Shown here in pieces: positions 1 through 9,007 of a stretch of DNA of 64,000 nt (its first letter is position 1; the number at the start of each line of letters is the position of its first letter). This stretch comes from Ciceribacter sichuanensis (lineage in GTDB: Bacteria; Pseudomonadota; Alphaproteobacteria; Rhizobiales; Rhizobiaceae): positions 62,001 through 126,000 of the forward strand of contig NZ_JAMXLX010000007.1 in assembly GCF_024055605.1 (NCBI RefSeq), in the 5' to 3' direction. Both the position numbers and the translations under genes were made by a program. The notes beneath the pieces were generated by a model. That model was not told the DNA's origin, searched no databases, and was given only the letters and a program-made list of their open reading frames with translations.

Positions 1-470
1 GTTACCTGCTGCCGGGAAAGCGGCTCTATCTTCTAGGCACCGGTACCGGCCTTGCGCCATTCCTGTCGATCGTCCGCGATCCGGAAACCTACGAGAAATT
101 CGAACAGGTGGTGCTGGTGCATGGCGTGCGCGAGGTGAGCGAGCTTGCCTACCAAAGCTATCTCAGCGAGGAATTGCCGCGTGACGAGGCGATCGGCGAA
201 TTGATCTCGGCGCAGCTCCTCTACTACCCCACCGTGACCCGCGAGCCGTTCCAGAACCAGGGACGCATAACGACGCTGATCGAAGAAGGCCGGCTGTTCT
301 CCGATCTCGGCCTTCCGCCACTGGACCCCGAACACGACCGGGTCATGCTGTGCGGTTCTCCGGCCATGCTGGCCGATCTGAAGACCATGCTGGAAGAGCG
401 CGGCTTTCACGAAGGCAACACCTCGACCCCCGGACATTTCGTCATCGAACGGGCCTTTGCCGAGAAATAG
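1..470 (+). CDS. fpr: Ferredoxin--NADP+ reductase, C-terminal part (5' end outside window)
   Basis: Flavoprotein that moves electrons between NADPH and a ferredoxin in the cytoplasm. The open frame enters from the left edge (first full codon at base 3). It carries the NADP-binding motif GTGTGLAPF, then a second motif beginning CGSPAM, and ends in ERAFAEK, the usual C-terminal style of bacterial Fpr, where the last residues cover the FAD. About 155 residues are visible, so the N-terminal FAD domain lies outside the window. A [2Fe-2S] ferredoxin gene sits 1.4 kb away in the facing operon and is a plausible partner, probably alongside an oxygenase that is not visible here. The family call is firm. 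Whether this is the housekeeping enzyme or a pathway-specific paralogue cannot be decided from this end. Confidence 0.88.
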   Translation, partial: YLLPGKRLYLLGTGTGLAPFLSIVRDPETYEKFEQVVLVHGVREVSELAYQSYLSEELPRDEAIGELISAQLLYYPTVTREPFQNQGRITTLIEEGRLFSDLGLPPLDPEHDRVMLCGSPAMLADLKTMLEERGFHEGNTSTPGHFVIERAFAEK

Positions 471-496
471 CCGCAGCAATTTAGTCCCCCCGACTG

Positions 497-527
497 GCCG
501 CCTCCGATTGGAGGCGGCGTTTTTTTT
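497..527 (+). terminator. Rho-independent terminator after the reductase gene
   Basis: A perfect 9-bp GC-rich stem (497-505 with 510-518) closes on a GATT loop and is followed by eight T residues at 520-527. It lies 27 bases after the reductase stop codon. The T tract exists only on the plus strand, so it mainly serves the plus-strand transcript, although the stem also lies just beyond the end of the converging glyA gene. Confidence 0.9.
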
Positions 528-535
528 GGGGTTGA

Positions 536-1819
536 TCAGTAAGGCAGGGGGAACAGTGCCGTCAGCGCCAGAACGCGCTTTCTGATGGCGGTTTCGGCAA
601 CCTCGACGCCGACCCCCGTCTGCAGAACGGTCAGCGCCTCGAGGATCATTTCACCGATTGCGCGATATTCCATCGGACCAAAGCCGCGCGTCGTTCCCGC
701 CGCACTGCCGACGCGAATACCGGATGTCACCATCGCCTTCGCCTCGTCACCCGGTATAGCATTCTTGTTGAGAGTGATGCCGCAGCGTTCCAGCATTGCT
801 TCCGCGTCAGCCCCTGTCACGCCGAACGGCCGAAGATCGACAACGGCGAGATGCGTATCCGTGCCGCCGGAGACGATCGGCAATCCGCCCGCCTTGAGCG
901 TATCGGCCAGTATCTGGCAATTGCCGATGACATCGATGGCGTATTGCCTGAAAGCGGGTTGCAGCGCCTCGCCGAAAGCGACGGCCTTGGCGGCGATCAC
1001 ATGCATCAGCGGTCCCCCCTGAAGGCCGGGAAAGATCGCCGAATTGATCTTCCTGGAGATCTCCGCATCGTTGGTCAGGATGATGCCGCCACGCGGCCCC
1101 CTCAACGTCTTGTGGGTGGTGGAGGTGACGACATGCGCATGCGGGAAAGGCGAGGAAACGGCCCGCCCTGCAACAAGCCCGGCGAAATGGGCCATGTCGA
1201 CCATGAAGATCGCATCGACCTTGTCCGCAATCCGCCGGAAGGCCTCGAAATCCGGCATGCGGGAATAGGCCGAGCCGCCGGCAATGATGAGCCGTGGCCG
1301 ATGTTCCAGAGCAAGCCGCTCGACCTCCTCCATGTCGATCAGATGCGTTGTGGGATCGACGCCATAACCGACCGCATTGAACCAGCGGCCGGAAATGTTC
1401 ATGGACGCGCCATGCGTAAGGTGACCACCCGCCTTGAGATCCAGACCAAGGATACGGTCACCGGGCGAAAGCAGGGCAAGATAGACTGCCTGATTGGCCT
1501 GGCTGCCGGAATGCGGCTGGACATTGGCGAATTCGCACCCGAACAGCGCTTTCGCCCTTTCGATCGCGAGACGCTCGACGCCGTCGGCGTTGACGCAGCC
1601 CCCATAATAGCGGCGGCCGGGATAGCCCTCCGCATATTTGTTGGTGAGCACGCTGCCCTGAGCCGCCATGACGGCCGGGCTTGCGAAGTTTTCGGAAGCG
1701 ATCAGCTCGATGGAATTGATCTGCCGCTCGCGCTCTGCTGCGATGAAGGACGCGATGTCGGGATCTAGGTCGGTCAACGGATACAATGGTGAGGAGGCAG
1801 GTTTCAGATTGGTTTTCAT
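536..1819 (-). CDS. glyA: Serine hydroxymethyltransferase (GlyA-type)
   Basis: PLP enzyme that interconverts serine plus tetrahydrofolate with glycine plus 5,10-methylene-tetrahydrofolate. At 427 residues it has the normal family length. It shows IELIASENF near residue 37, the [13 protein letters not shown] segment at 62-74, an HSGSQAN segment at 103-109, and the PLP lysine K237 within [13 protein letters not shown]. It is the last gene of a catabolic-looking operon, 33 bases after the ferredoxin, rather than standing with folate genes. That suggests a second, pathway-dedicated copy that captures one-carbon units released by demethylation. The dedicated role is inferred from position; the enzyme identity is clear from sequence. 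Confidence 0.93.
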   Translation of the reverse strand: MKTNLKPASSPLYPLTDLDPDIASFIAAERERQINSIELIASENFASPAVMAAQGSVLTNKYAEGYPGRRYYGGCVNADGVERLAIERAKALFGCEFANVQPHSGSQANQAVYLALLSPGDRILGLDLKAGGHLTHGASMNISGRWFNAVGYGVDPTTHLIDMEEVERLALEHRPRLIIAGGSAYSRMPDFEAFRRIADKVDAIFMVDMAHFAGLVAGRAVSSPFPHAHVVTSTTHKTLRGPRGGIILTNDAEISRKINSAIFPGLQGGPLMHVIAAKAVAFGEALQPAFRQYAIDVIGNCQILADTLKAGGLPIVSGGTDTHLAVVDLRPFGVTGADAEAMLERCGITLNKNAIPGDEAKAMVTSGIRVGSAAGTTRGFGPMEYRAIGEMILEALTVLQTGVGVEVAETAIRKRVLALTALFPLPY

Positions 1820-1852
1820 TTGGGGATCATCCTTGCTTGAGAGTCCGTGCCT

Positions 1853-2161
1853 TTAGGCCGGAACGGAAAGACGTAAGCCGTCCAGCGCAGGCGAGATGCG
1901 GATCTGACAGCTGAACCGCGAGGTCGGAATGGCGCCATCGGCAAGGTCGATCATGTCGATCTCGTCTTCGGCCGGCGGCTCCAGCAAGCCGCTGGTCGCC
2001 GGATCGATGTGCACGTGGCATGAGCCGCAGGACAGGGCGCCCTCGCACGATCCCTTGATACCGAGGCCTGCCGCGCGCAGCACCTTCATCAGCGGCTCGC
2101 CGTTTTCGGCTTCGAGCGCCGTCTCCCGGCCAGCCGGGTTCGTTACGAAAATCTTCGTCAT
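1853..2161 (-). CDS. [2Fe-2S] ferredoxin, adrenodoxin type
   Basis: Small electron carrier of 102 residues. Cluster ligands are visible as CEGALSCGSC (C-x5-C-x2-C) with the fourth cysteine in FSCQ further on. The spacing and the acidic stretch EPPAEDEIDMIDLAD are typical of adrenodoxin/FdxB-type ferredoxins, which feed Rieske oxygenases or P450s. A longer frame starts upstream, but the ATG at 2161 has an AGGAAG ribosome site and begins with the conserved MTKIFVTN strand. It lies between amidase and glyA in one operon and faces the ferredoxin reductase gene. The oxygenase it would serve is not in the window. Confidence 0.9.
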   Translation of the reverse strand: MTKIFVTNPAGRETALEAENGEPLMKVLRAAGLGIKGSCEGALSCGSCHVHIDPATSGLLEPPAEDEIDMIDLADGAIPTSRFSCQIRISPALDGLRLSVPA

Positions 2162-2190
2162 GTCTGGTCTTCCTGTTCTCTGGGGAAATG

Positions 2191-2239
2191 GCCCGGAACG
2201 CACTCAGCCGTTCCGGGCGACAGACCGCTTCTGCGGTCT
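2191..2239. repeat. Two tandem intercistronic hairpins between amidase and ferredoxin
   Basis: A perfect 10-bp inverted repeat (2191-2200 with 2209-2218, 8-base loop) is followed by a perfect 7-bp one (2222-2228 with 2233-2239, TTCT loop). Neither has a T tract. They fill the only sizeable gap in the distal part of the operon. They probably act as mRNA-stabilising or processing structures that set different levels for the upstream and downstream genes, rather than as a full terminator. Confidence 0.6.
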
Positions 2240-2251
2240 ATGATATCCGCG

Positions 2252-3712
2252 TCAGCCCAGCATCGCCGGTCTTCTTCGGTAAAGAGGACGGCGGGCCTCG
2301 ATGGCACGGGCGGCGCGCAGGATATCCGCCTCGCCGCCCATCCGTCCGATGATCTGCACACCCACCGGCAAACCGCCTTCGGTGAACCCGATCGGCACCG
2401 AAGCGGCCGGCTGGCCGGTCATGTTCCAGGGATAGGTGTAGGGACACCAGTCCCAGTCTTCGCTGGCATAGCCGACCGGCACATCACGCTCGACCGAATA
2501 GGGCGGCACGGGCATGACAGGACCAACAAGCAGGTCGTATCGCTGGAAAAAGGCCTTGGACGCCGCGGCAATCGTCATGCGCTGCTCCACCGCCTTCATG
2601 TATCCGGAGAGCGAGACATTCGCTCCCGAAGCGCCGACGCTCAGGATCAGCGGATCCAGCAGGTGGCGCTTGTCCGGTGCTGCCCCTTCGACACAGGAAA
2701 GGCAGGCCGTTTCCCAGAACACCTTGAAGGGCTCGAACGGATCGACCGGCCAGACCGGATCTTCTTCGGAAACAGACGCCCCCGCCTCCGCAAGCAGCGG
2801 AGCGGCTTCCGCCACAAGCCTGTCGGTCTCGGCATCCACCAGCGGGGCATGGCATCCGAGCCGGGCGGAAAAGGCGATCTGCATGCCGGCCAGCGACGGG
2901 TTCCCAAGATCATCGGGCGCGGAGAACGGCACCGGCCAGATGTAGGGATCACGCGGTTCGGGGCGGCTGATCACGTCCAGCATGATCGCCGCATCCTCCA
3001 CGGTTCGCGCGAGAGGACCGACCACCGAATGCGGCATGTCGATATCCGGCGGAAAGGCCGGGACACGGCCGAAGCCTGGCTTTATGCCGAAGAGGTTGGT
3101 GTAGGCGGCGGGAATGCGGATCGAACCCGCTCCATCGCTGCCGAGCGCCACCGGCCCGAAACCGAGCGCCAGAGCCGCCGCAGCGCCACCCGAGGAGCCG
3201 CCCGGCGTTTTTGTAAGGTCATAGGGATTGGCGGTCGCGCCATGCACCTGACTGCGGGTCACGACCTTGCAGCCGGCCTCCGGCGTTGCCGTCTTGGCGA
3301 GAAACACCGCCCCCGCCTCGCGCAAACGCGCCACGCAGGGCGTATCCTCCTGCACCGGGTCCGTGCCGAAAAGGAGCGAGCCGCGCCGCTTCGGCATGCC
3401 GGCAACGGCGGAGAGATCCTTGATCGTCACCGGCACGCCATCCATGGCGGAAAGCGGCGTGCCCGCGCGCCAGCGCGCCAGTGACTGCTCCGCCATCGCA
3501 AGCGTGTAGGTCTCATCGAGATGGACGACCGAATTGACGACGGGATCGAGCGCACGAATGCGATCGATCAGGGCTTTGGCGACAGCGACGGGCGACAGCG
3601 TGCCCGCACGATAGCCGTTCGTCAGTTCGGTGATGGTCAGCCAGCATACGTCCTCGCCCGGCAAGGCGGACGAGGAAACGATCGGGGCATCAATAGGCTT
3701 CGAAGTATTCAT
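2252..3712 (-). CDS. Amidase-signature-family amidohydrolase
   Basis: Hydrolase of carboxylic amides, 486 residues from the chosen start. The complete Ser-cisSer-Lys triad is visible: K98 in VTIKDL, cis-Ser S173 in the GGSSGG segment, and nucleophile S197 in GSDGAGSIRIPA. There is no signal peptide, so it is cytoplasmic. The ATG at 3712 lies inside the end of the glutamine-synthetase-like gene (23-base overlap), which implies translational coupling; a start at 3736 is also open. Position beside a gamma-glutamyl-ligase candidate and a class I amidotransferase suggests it cleaves an amide produced in, or feeding into, the same pathway. The substrate cannot be read from the sequence. Confidence 0.88.
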   Translation of the reverse strand: MNTSKPIDAPIVSSSALPGEDVCWLTITELTNGYRAGTLSPVAVAKALIDRIRALDPVVNSVVHLDETYTLAMAEQSLARWRAGTPLSAMDGVPVTIKDLSAVAGMPKRRGSLLFGTDPVQEDTPCVARLREAGAVFLAKTATPEAGCKVVTRSQVHGATANPYDLTKTPGGSSGGAAAALALGFGPVALGSDGAGSIRIPAAYTNLFGIKPGFGRVPAFPPDIDMPHSVVGPLARTVEDAAIMLDVISRPEPRDPYIWPVPFSAPDDLGNPSLAGMQIAFSARLGCHAPLVDAETDRLVAEAAPLLAEAGASVSEEDPVWPVDPFEPFKVFWETACLSCVEGAAPDKRHLLDPLILSVGASGANVSLSGYMKAVEQRMTIAAASKAFFQRYDLLVGPVMPVPPYSVERDVPVGYASEDWDWCPYTYPWNMTGQPAASVPIGFTEGGLPVGVQIIGRMGGEADILRAARAIEARRPLYRRRPAMLG

Positions 3713-5075
3713 TGATTTCCGCTGCCGGGATTTCATCGCGTAGACGCGCCGTTTCCTGCCGTTTCATGGCAAGGTAGACCTTCACGAATTCCTCGCCAAG
3801 CAGATCGCGCAGCGCCGTATCCGCTTCGAAGGCGTCGAGCGCATCATCGATCTCGGTCGGGAGCTTCGCATAGCTGGCATCGTCCTCCTTCGGACCGTTG
3901 CCGGAGGGCATGAGTTCCCGCTCCTGCATCAGCCCGAGCAGGCCGGAACCGATCACCGAAGCGGCGACGAGGTAGGGATTGGACATGGCCGCGGGAACGC
4001 GCACTTCCATGTGGGTCGACTTGTCCCGGCTGGCCTTGACGCGCACCGAAGCCGAACGGTCCTGGATGCCCCATGAAATATTCGAGGGTGCGTAGGTGCG
4101 CGGGCGAATGCGGCGATAGCAGTTCGGCGTCGGGCTCCAGATCGCCATCGCGCCGCGTGCGTGGTCGAGCACGCCCTGGATAAAGCTCTTGAAGATGGCC
4201 GACATGCCATCCGGATCGGCGATATCGAGGAAAGCGTTGTTGCCGGTCTCCTTGTCCAGAAGCGAGATGTGATAGTGCGAGCAGCTGCCCGAGAGACCCT
4301 TGTAAGGCTTGGTCATGAAGGTGGCGAGCAGGCCGTGTTTCGCCAGATATTCCTTCACCGTGCTCTTGAACACGAAGGCGGTATCGGCGGCCGCGACCCC
4401 GACTTCGGCTGAATAGTTGATCTCGACCTGACCCGGGCCGTGCTCGACATTGTAGGTGATGATATCGATGCCTTGCGCCTGCAGAACCTTGATGAGATCG
4501 TCGATCGCCGGATGCTGGTGCGTGCGTGCGGTCGCGAAAATCGGCTGCCCCCCGAAGATCGGCTGGCGGGTTTCCGCATCGACCACGTAGAACTCGTATT
4601 CGTGGCCCATCATCACCCTGAAGCCGAGGCTGTCTGCAACCGACAGCATCTTCTTCAGCAGCATGCGCGGCGAGGCGAGCTGCACCGTGCCGTCATACCA
4701 CATGGTGTCACAGATCACGCGGCCGGTCTTTTCGAGCCACGGAACGGGAGACAGCGTATCCTGGTCGACGACCATCACGCAGTCCTGATAGTTCATTTCC
4801 TCGTTGTAGCCGGAATTGCGGACCGGGATCGAGTAGCTGTCGAGCGCGACGGTGCCGCCATAGAGATTGAGGCCGGAGCGCATGTAGCCGGCGACATGAT
4901 TGATCGGGATGGTCTTGCCGCGGCTCATGCCGGCCATATCCGGCAGTTCGAAGCGCAGGAAATCGTAGCCTGCGGCCTTCACCTTTTCGACGAAGGCATC
5001 CGCTTCATCGCGCGTTGCCAACGCCAGCGGCGGCACATGGCGACCCTGCGTACCTTCATCAATCACTTTCAGCAT
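3690..5075 (-). CDS. Glutamine-synthetase-like gamma-glutamyl ligase
   Basis: ATP-dependent ligase of the glutamine synthetase fold, 461 residues. It keeps the metal and substrate motifs: HEYEFY (E159, E161), EHGPGQVEIN (E211, E218), SGSCSHYHIS (H267, H269) and NCYRRI followed by DRSASVRV. The start at 5075 has an AAGGGG site; the longer frame upstream reads through the neighbouring gene. Length and motifs resemble the GlnT/PuuA/gamma-glutamylamide-synthetase branch more than housekeeping GlnA. Its neighbours are a class I amidotransferase on one side and an amidase on the other. By analogy with aniline (TdnQ/TdnT) and alkylamine pathways, it probably glutamylates an amine. Ordinary ammonia assimilation cannot be excluded. 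Confidence 0.85.
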   Translation of the reverse strand: MLKVIDEGTQGRHVPPLALATRDEADAFVEKVKAAGYDFLRFELPDMAGMSRGKTIPINHVAGYMRSGLNLYGGTVALDSYSIPVRNSGYNEEMNYQDCVMVVDQDTLSPVPWLEKTGRVICDTMWYDGTVQLASPRMLLKKMLSVADSLGFRVMMGHEYEFYVVDAETRQPIFGGQPIFATARTHQHPAIDDLIKVLQAQGIDIITYNVEHGPGQVEINYSAEVGVAAADTAFVFKSTVKEYLAKHGLLATFMTKPYKGLSGSCSHYHISLLDKETGNNAFLDIADPDGMSAIFKSFIQGVLDHARGAMAIWSPTPNCYRRIRPRTYAPSNISWGIQDRSASVRVKASRDKSTHMEVRVPAAMSNPYLVAASVIGSGLLGLMQERELMPSGNGPKEDDASYAKLPTEIDDALDAFEADTALRDLLGEEFVKVYLAMKRQETARLRDEIPAAEINEYFEAY

Positions 5076-5109
5076 GTGGGAACCCCTTTTTATCGTTAGA
5101 GCTTGCGCG

Positions 5110-5847
5110 TCAGGCGACCTTGCGGTCGGCGGTGGCGGCAAGAATTCGTGAGAAATTGTCATAGAGAGTGCGGGCGGCCTGCCCGAAATCGGCAAGCCTG
5201 GGCGCCACGGTTTCCTGAAGACGGGCGGCCTTTTCCGGCCCCAGAGCCACCTGCAGGCTCTCGGCATAGGCGGGAACACTCTCCCAGTCCGGCACCGTCG
5301 TCGGCGTGATTTCGACGTGATATTGCAGACCATAGGCATGGTCGCCCCAACGGATCGCCTGCGTGGCGCAAGCGGGGTTTTCCGCGAGGATCACAGCTCC
5401 TTCCGGCATCGTCGAAATTTCGGCGCCATGCCACTGGAAGGTCAGCATGCCCTCGCCCAACCCGGCCAGCAGCGGATCGGCCTTGCCTTCCGAGGTAAAG
5501 ACCACATCGGCGAGCCCGACCTCGGGCATCTGCATCGGCGTTACCTTGCCGCCGAGCGCCTCAGCGAGCAACTGGTGCCCGAGGCAGACGCCCAGATAGG
5601 GGCGCTTCAGTTCCATGACCCAGCGCCGGATCGCGGCCTTCTCCGGGATGAACCACGGATGGATATCCTCCTGCCAGACATCCTGGGGACCGCCCATGAC
5701 CACCAGCAGATCATAGTCTTCGAGCGGCGGAATTGCCTCGCCGGCATCGAGTTCGACGGCATCCCACTGATGGCCATCGTCCTTCCAGAAATCACGGAAA
5801 ATGCCGGGATGCTCGACGTCGAGATGCTGAAATACCAGAATGCGCAT
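5110..5847 (-). CDS. Class I glutamine amidotransferase-like hydrolase
   Basis: Stand-alone GATase domain of 245 residues. The full triad is present: C88 in GVCLGHQ, then H177 and E179 in YHVE. The MGGPQDV oxyanion-region motif lies at 51-57. The ATG at 5847 has a clear AAGGAG site. No synthetase domain is attached, so it is either a free gamma-glutamyl hydrolase or a partner of the adjacent synthetase-like ligase, whose gene starts 34 bases further on. In aniline degradation an analogous GATase-like protein (TdnT) accompanies the GS-like ligase, which supports a paired role here by analogy only. Confidence 0.85.
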   Translation of the reverse strand: MRILVFQHLDVEHPGIFRDFWKDDGHQWDAVELDAGEAIPPLEDYDLLVVMGGPQDVWQEDIHPWFIPEKAAIRRWVMELKRPYLGVCLGHQLLAEALGGKVTPMQMPEVGLADVVFTSEGKADPLLAGLGEGMLTFQWHGAEISTMPEGAVILAENPACATQAIRWGDHAYGLQYHVEITPTTVPDWESVPAYAESLQVALGPEKAARLQETVAPRLADFGQAARTLYDNFSRILAATADRKVA

Positions 5848-5916
5848 GTATTCTCCTTGGTGTATTCTTATGGGGATGTGTTCTTATGGATGTCCGTCGC
5901 GTGCCTGCCGCTATCC

Positions 5917-7038
5917 TCAGACAAGCCGCATTCCCGTGCCGGTATCGAAAAGGTGGACGCGTTCCATCGCCACCGACAGGCCGACTTCGGCTCCGGGCAC
6001 GACGGAAAGCAGCGAGGAGGCCAGCGCCACGAGCCTCAGCTCGATATCGCTGGTCTCCACCGTAACGGCGGCATTGGTACCGAGCGCCTCGATATCGGTG
6101 ACCTTGCCAACAATCGACGCGTCACCGGTCGGGACCAGACGGATATCTTCCGGACGGATCCCCGCCTCGACCTGCACCGGATCGGTCGTCGCAAGGTGCT
6201 TCATCTTGCCCGGCAGCGGCCGGATTGCGCCGGCAAATCTCAGGCCATCCGTCGATATCTGCGCCGGCAGCAGGTTGATTTCCGGAGCGCCCACGAAGCG
6301 GGCCACCTCGCGATCCACAGGCGCATCATAAAGCGTCTGCGGATCGGCGATCTGCACGATGCGGCCCTGCCGAAGCATGATAACGGTATCGGCAATCGCC
6401 ATCGCCTCCGTAAAGTCGGGCGTGGCCATGACGAAGCTGTACCCCAGCTCGCGCTGCATGCGGCGCAGTTCCGCACGTAGTTCTATGCGCAGCATCGCGT
6501 CGAGACTCGATAGCGGCTCGTCGAGCAGGAAGAGAGACGGCGAGCGGACGAGCGCGCGACCGAGAGCGACACGCTGGCGTTCGCCCCCACTCATCGTTTT
6601 CGGCTTGCGCCCGAGGATATGCGCGATCTTCAGCCGCGCGGCGACCTCCTTGACCGCCTCCTCGATCTCCGCCTTGCTCTGACCGCGAATGCGAAGGGGA
6701 TTGGCGATGTTGTCGTAACCCGACTTGTCCGGATAGAGCGCCAGGTTGTCGAAGATCATCGCCAGATCTCTGTCCTTGGGTTCCAGCCCGGCACTGTCCC
6801 GGCCGCCAAGATGGATGCTGCCGTGATCTGGCACCTCAAGCCCGGCGAGCGACCGCAGAAGCGTGGTCTTTCCGGCACCGGCAGCACCGAGCACGACCGT
6901 CAGCGCGCCCTTCGGCACGGTGAAGCTGACATCATCAAGCGCCTTGTTACTGCGATAGGATTTCGCCAGCCGATCGACAACGAGAGCCGGAACCTGCTGG
7001 GCCTGGGCAAGGGCGTGGGCGGGAGAAAAAGCGTTCAT
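5917..7038 (-). CDS. MalK-like importer ATPase, degenerate Q-loop and H-loop
   Basis: Carbohydrate-type (CUT1/MalK) ABC ATPase of 373 residues with a C-terminal TOBE-like regulatory region. Walker A (GAAGAGKT, 51-58), signature (MSGGE, 149-153) and Walker B (FLLDEP, 170-175) are intact. The Q-loop glutamine is aspartate (D97 in IFDN), and the switch histidine is proline (P207 in ATPD, normally THD). It overlaps the next ATPase gene by four bases (ATGA). It therefore looks like the catalytically impaired half of an ATPase heterodimer with the product of the gene at 7035-8150. The two-ATPase layout recalls GlpS/GlpT glycerol importers of rhizobia. Confidence 0.92.
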   Translation of the reverse strand: MNAFSPAHALAQAQQVPALVVDRLAKSYRSNKALDDVSFTVPKGALTVVLGAAGAGKTTLLRSLAGLEVPDHGSIHLGGRDSAGLEPKDRDLAMIFDNLALYPDKSGYDNIANPLRIRGQSKAEIEEAVKEVAARLKIAHILGRKPKTMSGGERQRVALGRALVRSPSLFLLDEPLSSLDAMLRIELRAELRRMQRELGYSFVMATPDFTEAMAIADTVIMLRQGRIVQIADPQTLYDAPVDREVARFVGAPEINLLPAQISTDGLRFAGAIRPLPGKMKHLATTDPVQVEAGIRPEDIRLVPTGDASIVGKVTDIEALGTNAAVTVETSDIELRLVALASSLLSVVPGAEVGLSVAMERVHLFDTGTGMRLV

Positions 7039-8150
7039 GCTGCGTCTCCTGCGCGAAGCGGTAACCTGAGATCGGTCTCGCCGCTGAACAAGACAAAGGT
7101 TTGCGGATCGACCGCGACGTTGACGACAGCCCCCTCCAGCGGGCGTTCCTGCGCTGGCACGACCGCCTTGAGCGTCTGGCTGGCATGTTCCAGCGTCAGT
7201 ACCGCCTCGGCACCGCGGGGTTCGACTGCGCGAACGGCGACCTCGAACGTATCCGGCCCCGGCCTCGCAAGCCGGACCGTTTCGGGACGAATGCCAAGAA
7301 CGACAGGGCCGTTTCGCTCCTTCTCCGGCAGCACGGTTTCCGCAGGCAAAGAGACAGAGAAGTCGTCGCGCATGAACGAAATCTGCCCTGCATCACGCGA
7401 AAGCCATCCGCGGATCAGGTTCATCGGCGGCGAGCCCATGAAATTGGCAACGAAGAGATGGCCCGGTTCCTGACAGATGAGGGAGGCCTTCTCCACCTGC
7501 TTGATCTTGCCGGCGCTCATGACCGCGATACGGTCGGCGAGCGACAACGCCTCGATCTGGTCGTGCGTCACATAGATGATCGTCAGGCCCGCTTCTTTCT
7601 GCAGCCGTCTCAGCTCCTTGCGCATGGCAAGACGCGCAGCCGCTTCGAGGTTGGAAAGCGGCTCATCGAGCAGGAGAATATCCGGCTTGGTCACCAGCGT
7701 GCGGCCGATGGCGACACGCTGAAGTTCCGAGCCGCCAAGATCCCTTGCACGAGCGTCGAGCTTGCCGGTCATGCCGAGCAGTTCCGCCACTTCATCCACC
7801 GCGCGGGCAATCTCGGCCTTCGCCACTCCCCTCACCTTCAGCCCGAAAGCAAGGTTCTGACGGACGGACATGGAGGTGAAGACGGCATAGTCCTGAAACA
7901 CGAGGCCGACATTGCGCTTGCCGGGCGGCAGCCCGATGACGGACTTGCCGTCGATCAGGATATCGCCGGAGGTCGGGTTCTCCAGTCCGACGACCATGTT
8001 GAGCGTCGTGGACTTGCCGCAACCCGATGAACCGAGCAGCGCGACGGTTTCACCGGCGGCAACCTCGAGGTCGATACCATCCACGGCAGCGACGGAGCCA
8101 TCGGAGAACTCCTTGCGGAGATTGACGATCTGAAGCTTGGGCACGCTCAT
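7035..8150 (-). CDS. MalK-like importer ATPase, degenerate signature motif
   Basis: Second CUT1-type ATPase of 371 residues. Walker A (GSSGCGKS, 40-47), Q-loop Q86, Walker B (ILLLDEP, 158-164) and switch histidine H196 (VTHD) are all canonical. The signature, however, reads LGGSE (138-142) instead of LSGGE/Q, and the D-loop aspartate is E169. It is thus the complement of its neighbour: its own nucleotide pocket would be completed by the neighbour's intact signature. A TOBE-like domain follows residue 240. It overlaps the permease gene by ATGA at 8147-8150, so the pair and the permeases are translated together. Confidence 0.93.
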   Translation of the reverse strand: MSVPKLQIVNLRKEFSDGSVAAVDGIDLEVAAGETVALLGSSGCGKSTTLNMVVGLENPTSGDILIDGKSVIGLPPGKRNVGLVFQDYAVFTSMSVRQNLAFGLKVRGVAKAEIARAVDEVAELLGMTGKLDARARDLGGSELQRVAIGRTLVTKPDILLLDEPLSNLEAAARLAMRKELRRLQKEAGLTIIYVTHDQIEALSLADRIAVMSAGKIKQVEKASLICQEPGHLFVANFMGSPPMNLIRGWLSRDAGQISFMRDDFSVSLPAETVLPEKERNGPVVLGIRPETVRLARPGPDTFEVAVRAVEPRGAEAVLTLEHASQTLKAVVPAQERPLEGAVVNVAVDPQTFVLFSGETDLRLPLRAGDAA

Positions 8151-9007
8151 CGTTTCACCGCTCCAAAGGTCATGCCGCGGGCAAGATGGGACTGGATCAT
8201 GAAGCCGCCGATGACGAGCGGCAGCATGGCGAGCACGGCAAGGGCCGCCTGAACGCCGTAGAGCGTGCCGGCCGTCGCGGTGACGTACTTCGCGAGCTGG
8301 ACGGGAATGGTGGTGACATTGGTATAGGACAGCACCAGCGCGAACATGAATTCCGACCAGTTGAGAATGAAGATGAACATGGTGGTGGCGAACAGACCGC
8401 CTCTCACCAGCGGGATCGTGACCGTCAGGTGCGCCATCAGCCGGGAACGGCCGTCGAGCATGGCCGCCTCCTCGATCTCGCGCGGCAGGTCGTCGATGAA
8501 GCTCTTCAGCATCCAGGTCGAGAAAGGCAGTGTCACCGCGACATAGATGACAATCAGCCCGCTATAGGTGTCGATGACATTGGTGACCGAGAAGATGATG
8601 ACGAACGGCACGGCGATCGCAGCAGGCGGAAACATGCGTCCCGACAGAATGACCAGCGGCGTCGCCTTTGTGATGGTCGAGTAGCGCGATAGTCCGATGG
8701 CCGAAAACAGGCCGATCAGGATCGAGAAGAAGGTCGCGATGACCGAGGCGAAGATGGAGCCGAGAACCGACGCGGTGGCAGGCTGGCTGACGCCGCCGAC
8801 ACCGTATTCGCGGATCGCATCCGGGTCGAACAGGGTGCGGAAGTTGACGAGCGTCGGCTGTTCCGGGATCCAGATGGCGGGAGCCGCGTTCCAGTCGGTC
8901 GGCGGCTTGATCGCGGTCATCACGATCCAGAATACCGGAAACAGCGTGATGACGAGCGCGAGGCCGAGAACGATCGCGAGCGGCAGGGTAAGCGGACGGG
9001 AAAGCAT
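8147..9007 (-). CDS. ABC importer permease (MalG-like)
   Basis: Inner-membrane permease of 286 residues with an N-terminal hydrophobic helix and about six membrane segments. The coupling motif EEAAMLDGRSRLMAHLTV is the EAA loop of CUT1 permeases, which docks onto the ATPases. Its ATG overlaps the stop of the upstream permease (TGATG at 9005-9009) and its own stop overlaps the next ATPase start. It is the MalG-position subunit of the importer encoded at 5917-11671. Confidence 0.92.
   Translation of the reverse strand: MLSRPLTLPLAIVLGLALVITLFPVFWIVMTAIKPPTDWNAAPAIWIPEQPTLVNFRTLFDPDAIREYGVGGVSQPATASVLGSIFASVIATFFSILIGLFSAIGLSRYSTITKATPLVILSGRMFPPAAIAVPFVIIFSVTNVIDTYSGLIVIYVAVTLPFSTWMLKSFIDDLPREIEEAAMLDGRSRLMAHLTVTIPLVRGGLFATTMFIFILNWSEFMFALVLSYTNVTTIPVQLAKYVTATAGTLYGVQAALAVLAMLPLVIGGFMIQSHLARGMTFGAVKR

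Noticed and set aside
851..1768. Long plus-strand frame of 305 codons opposite glyA
   Set aside because: It is the antisense shadow of a well-recognised SHMT gene, with biased composition and no recognisable motif.
2191..2239. Tandem hairpins as a true terminator
   Set aside because: Neither stem is followed by a T tract on the minus strand, and ferredoxin and glyA downstream have no separate promoter that I can see.
2240..3484. Plus-strand frame of 414 codons opposite the amidase
   Set aside because: Arg/His-rich shadow of a gene with a complete Ser-Ser-Lys triad; no ribosome site or domain.
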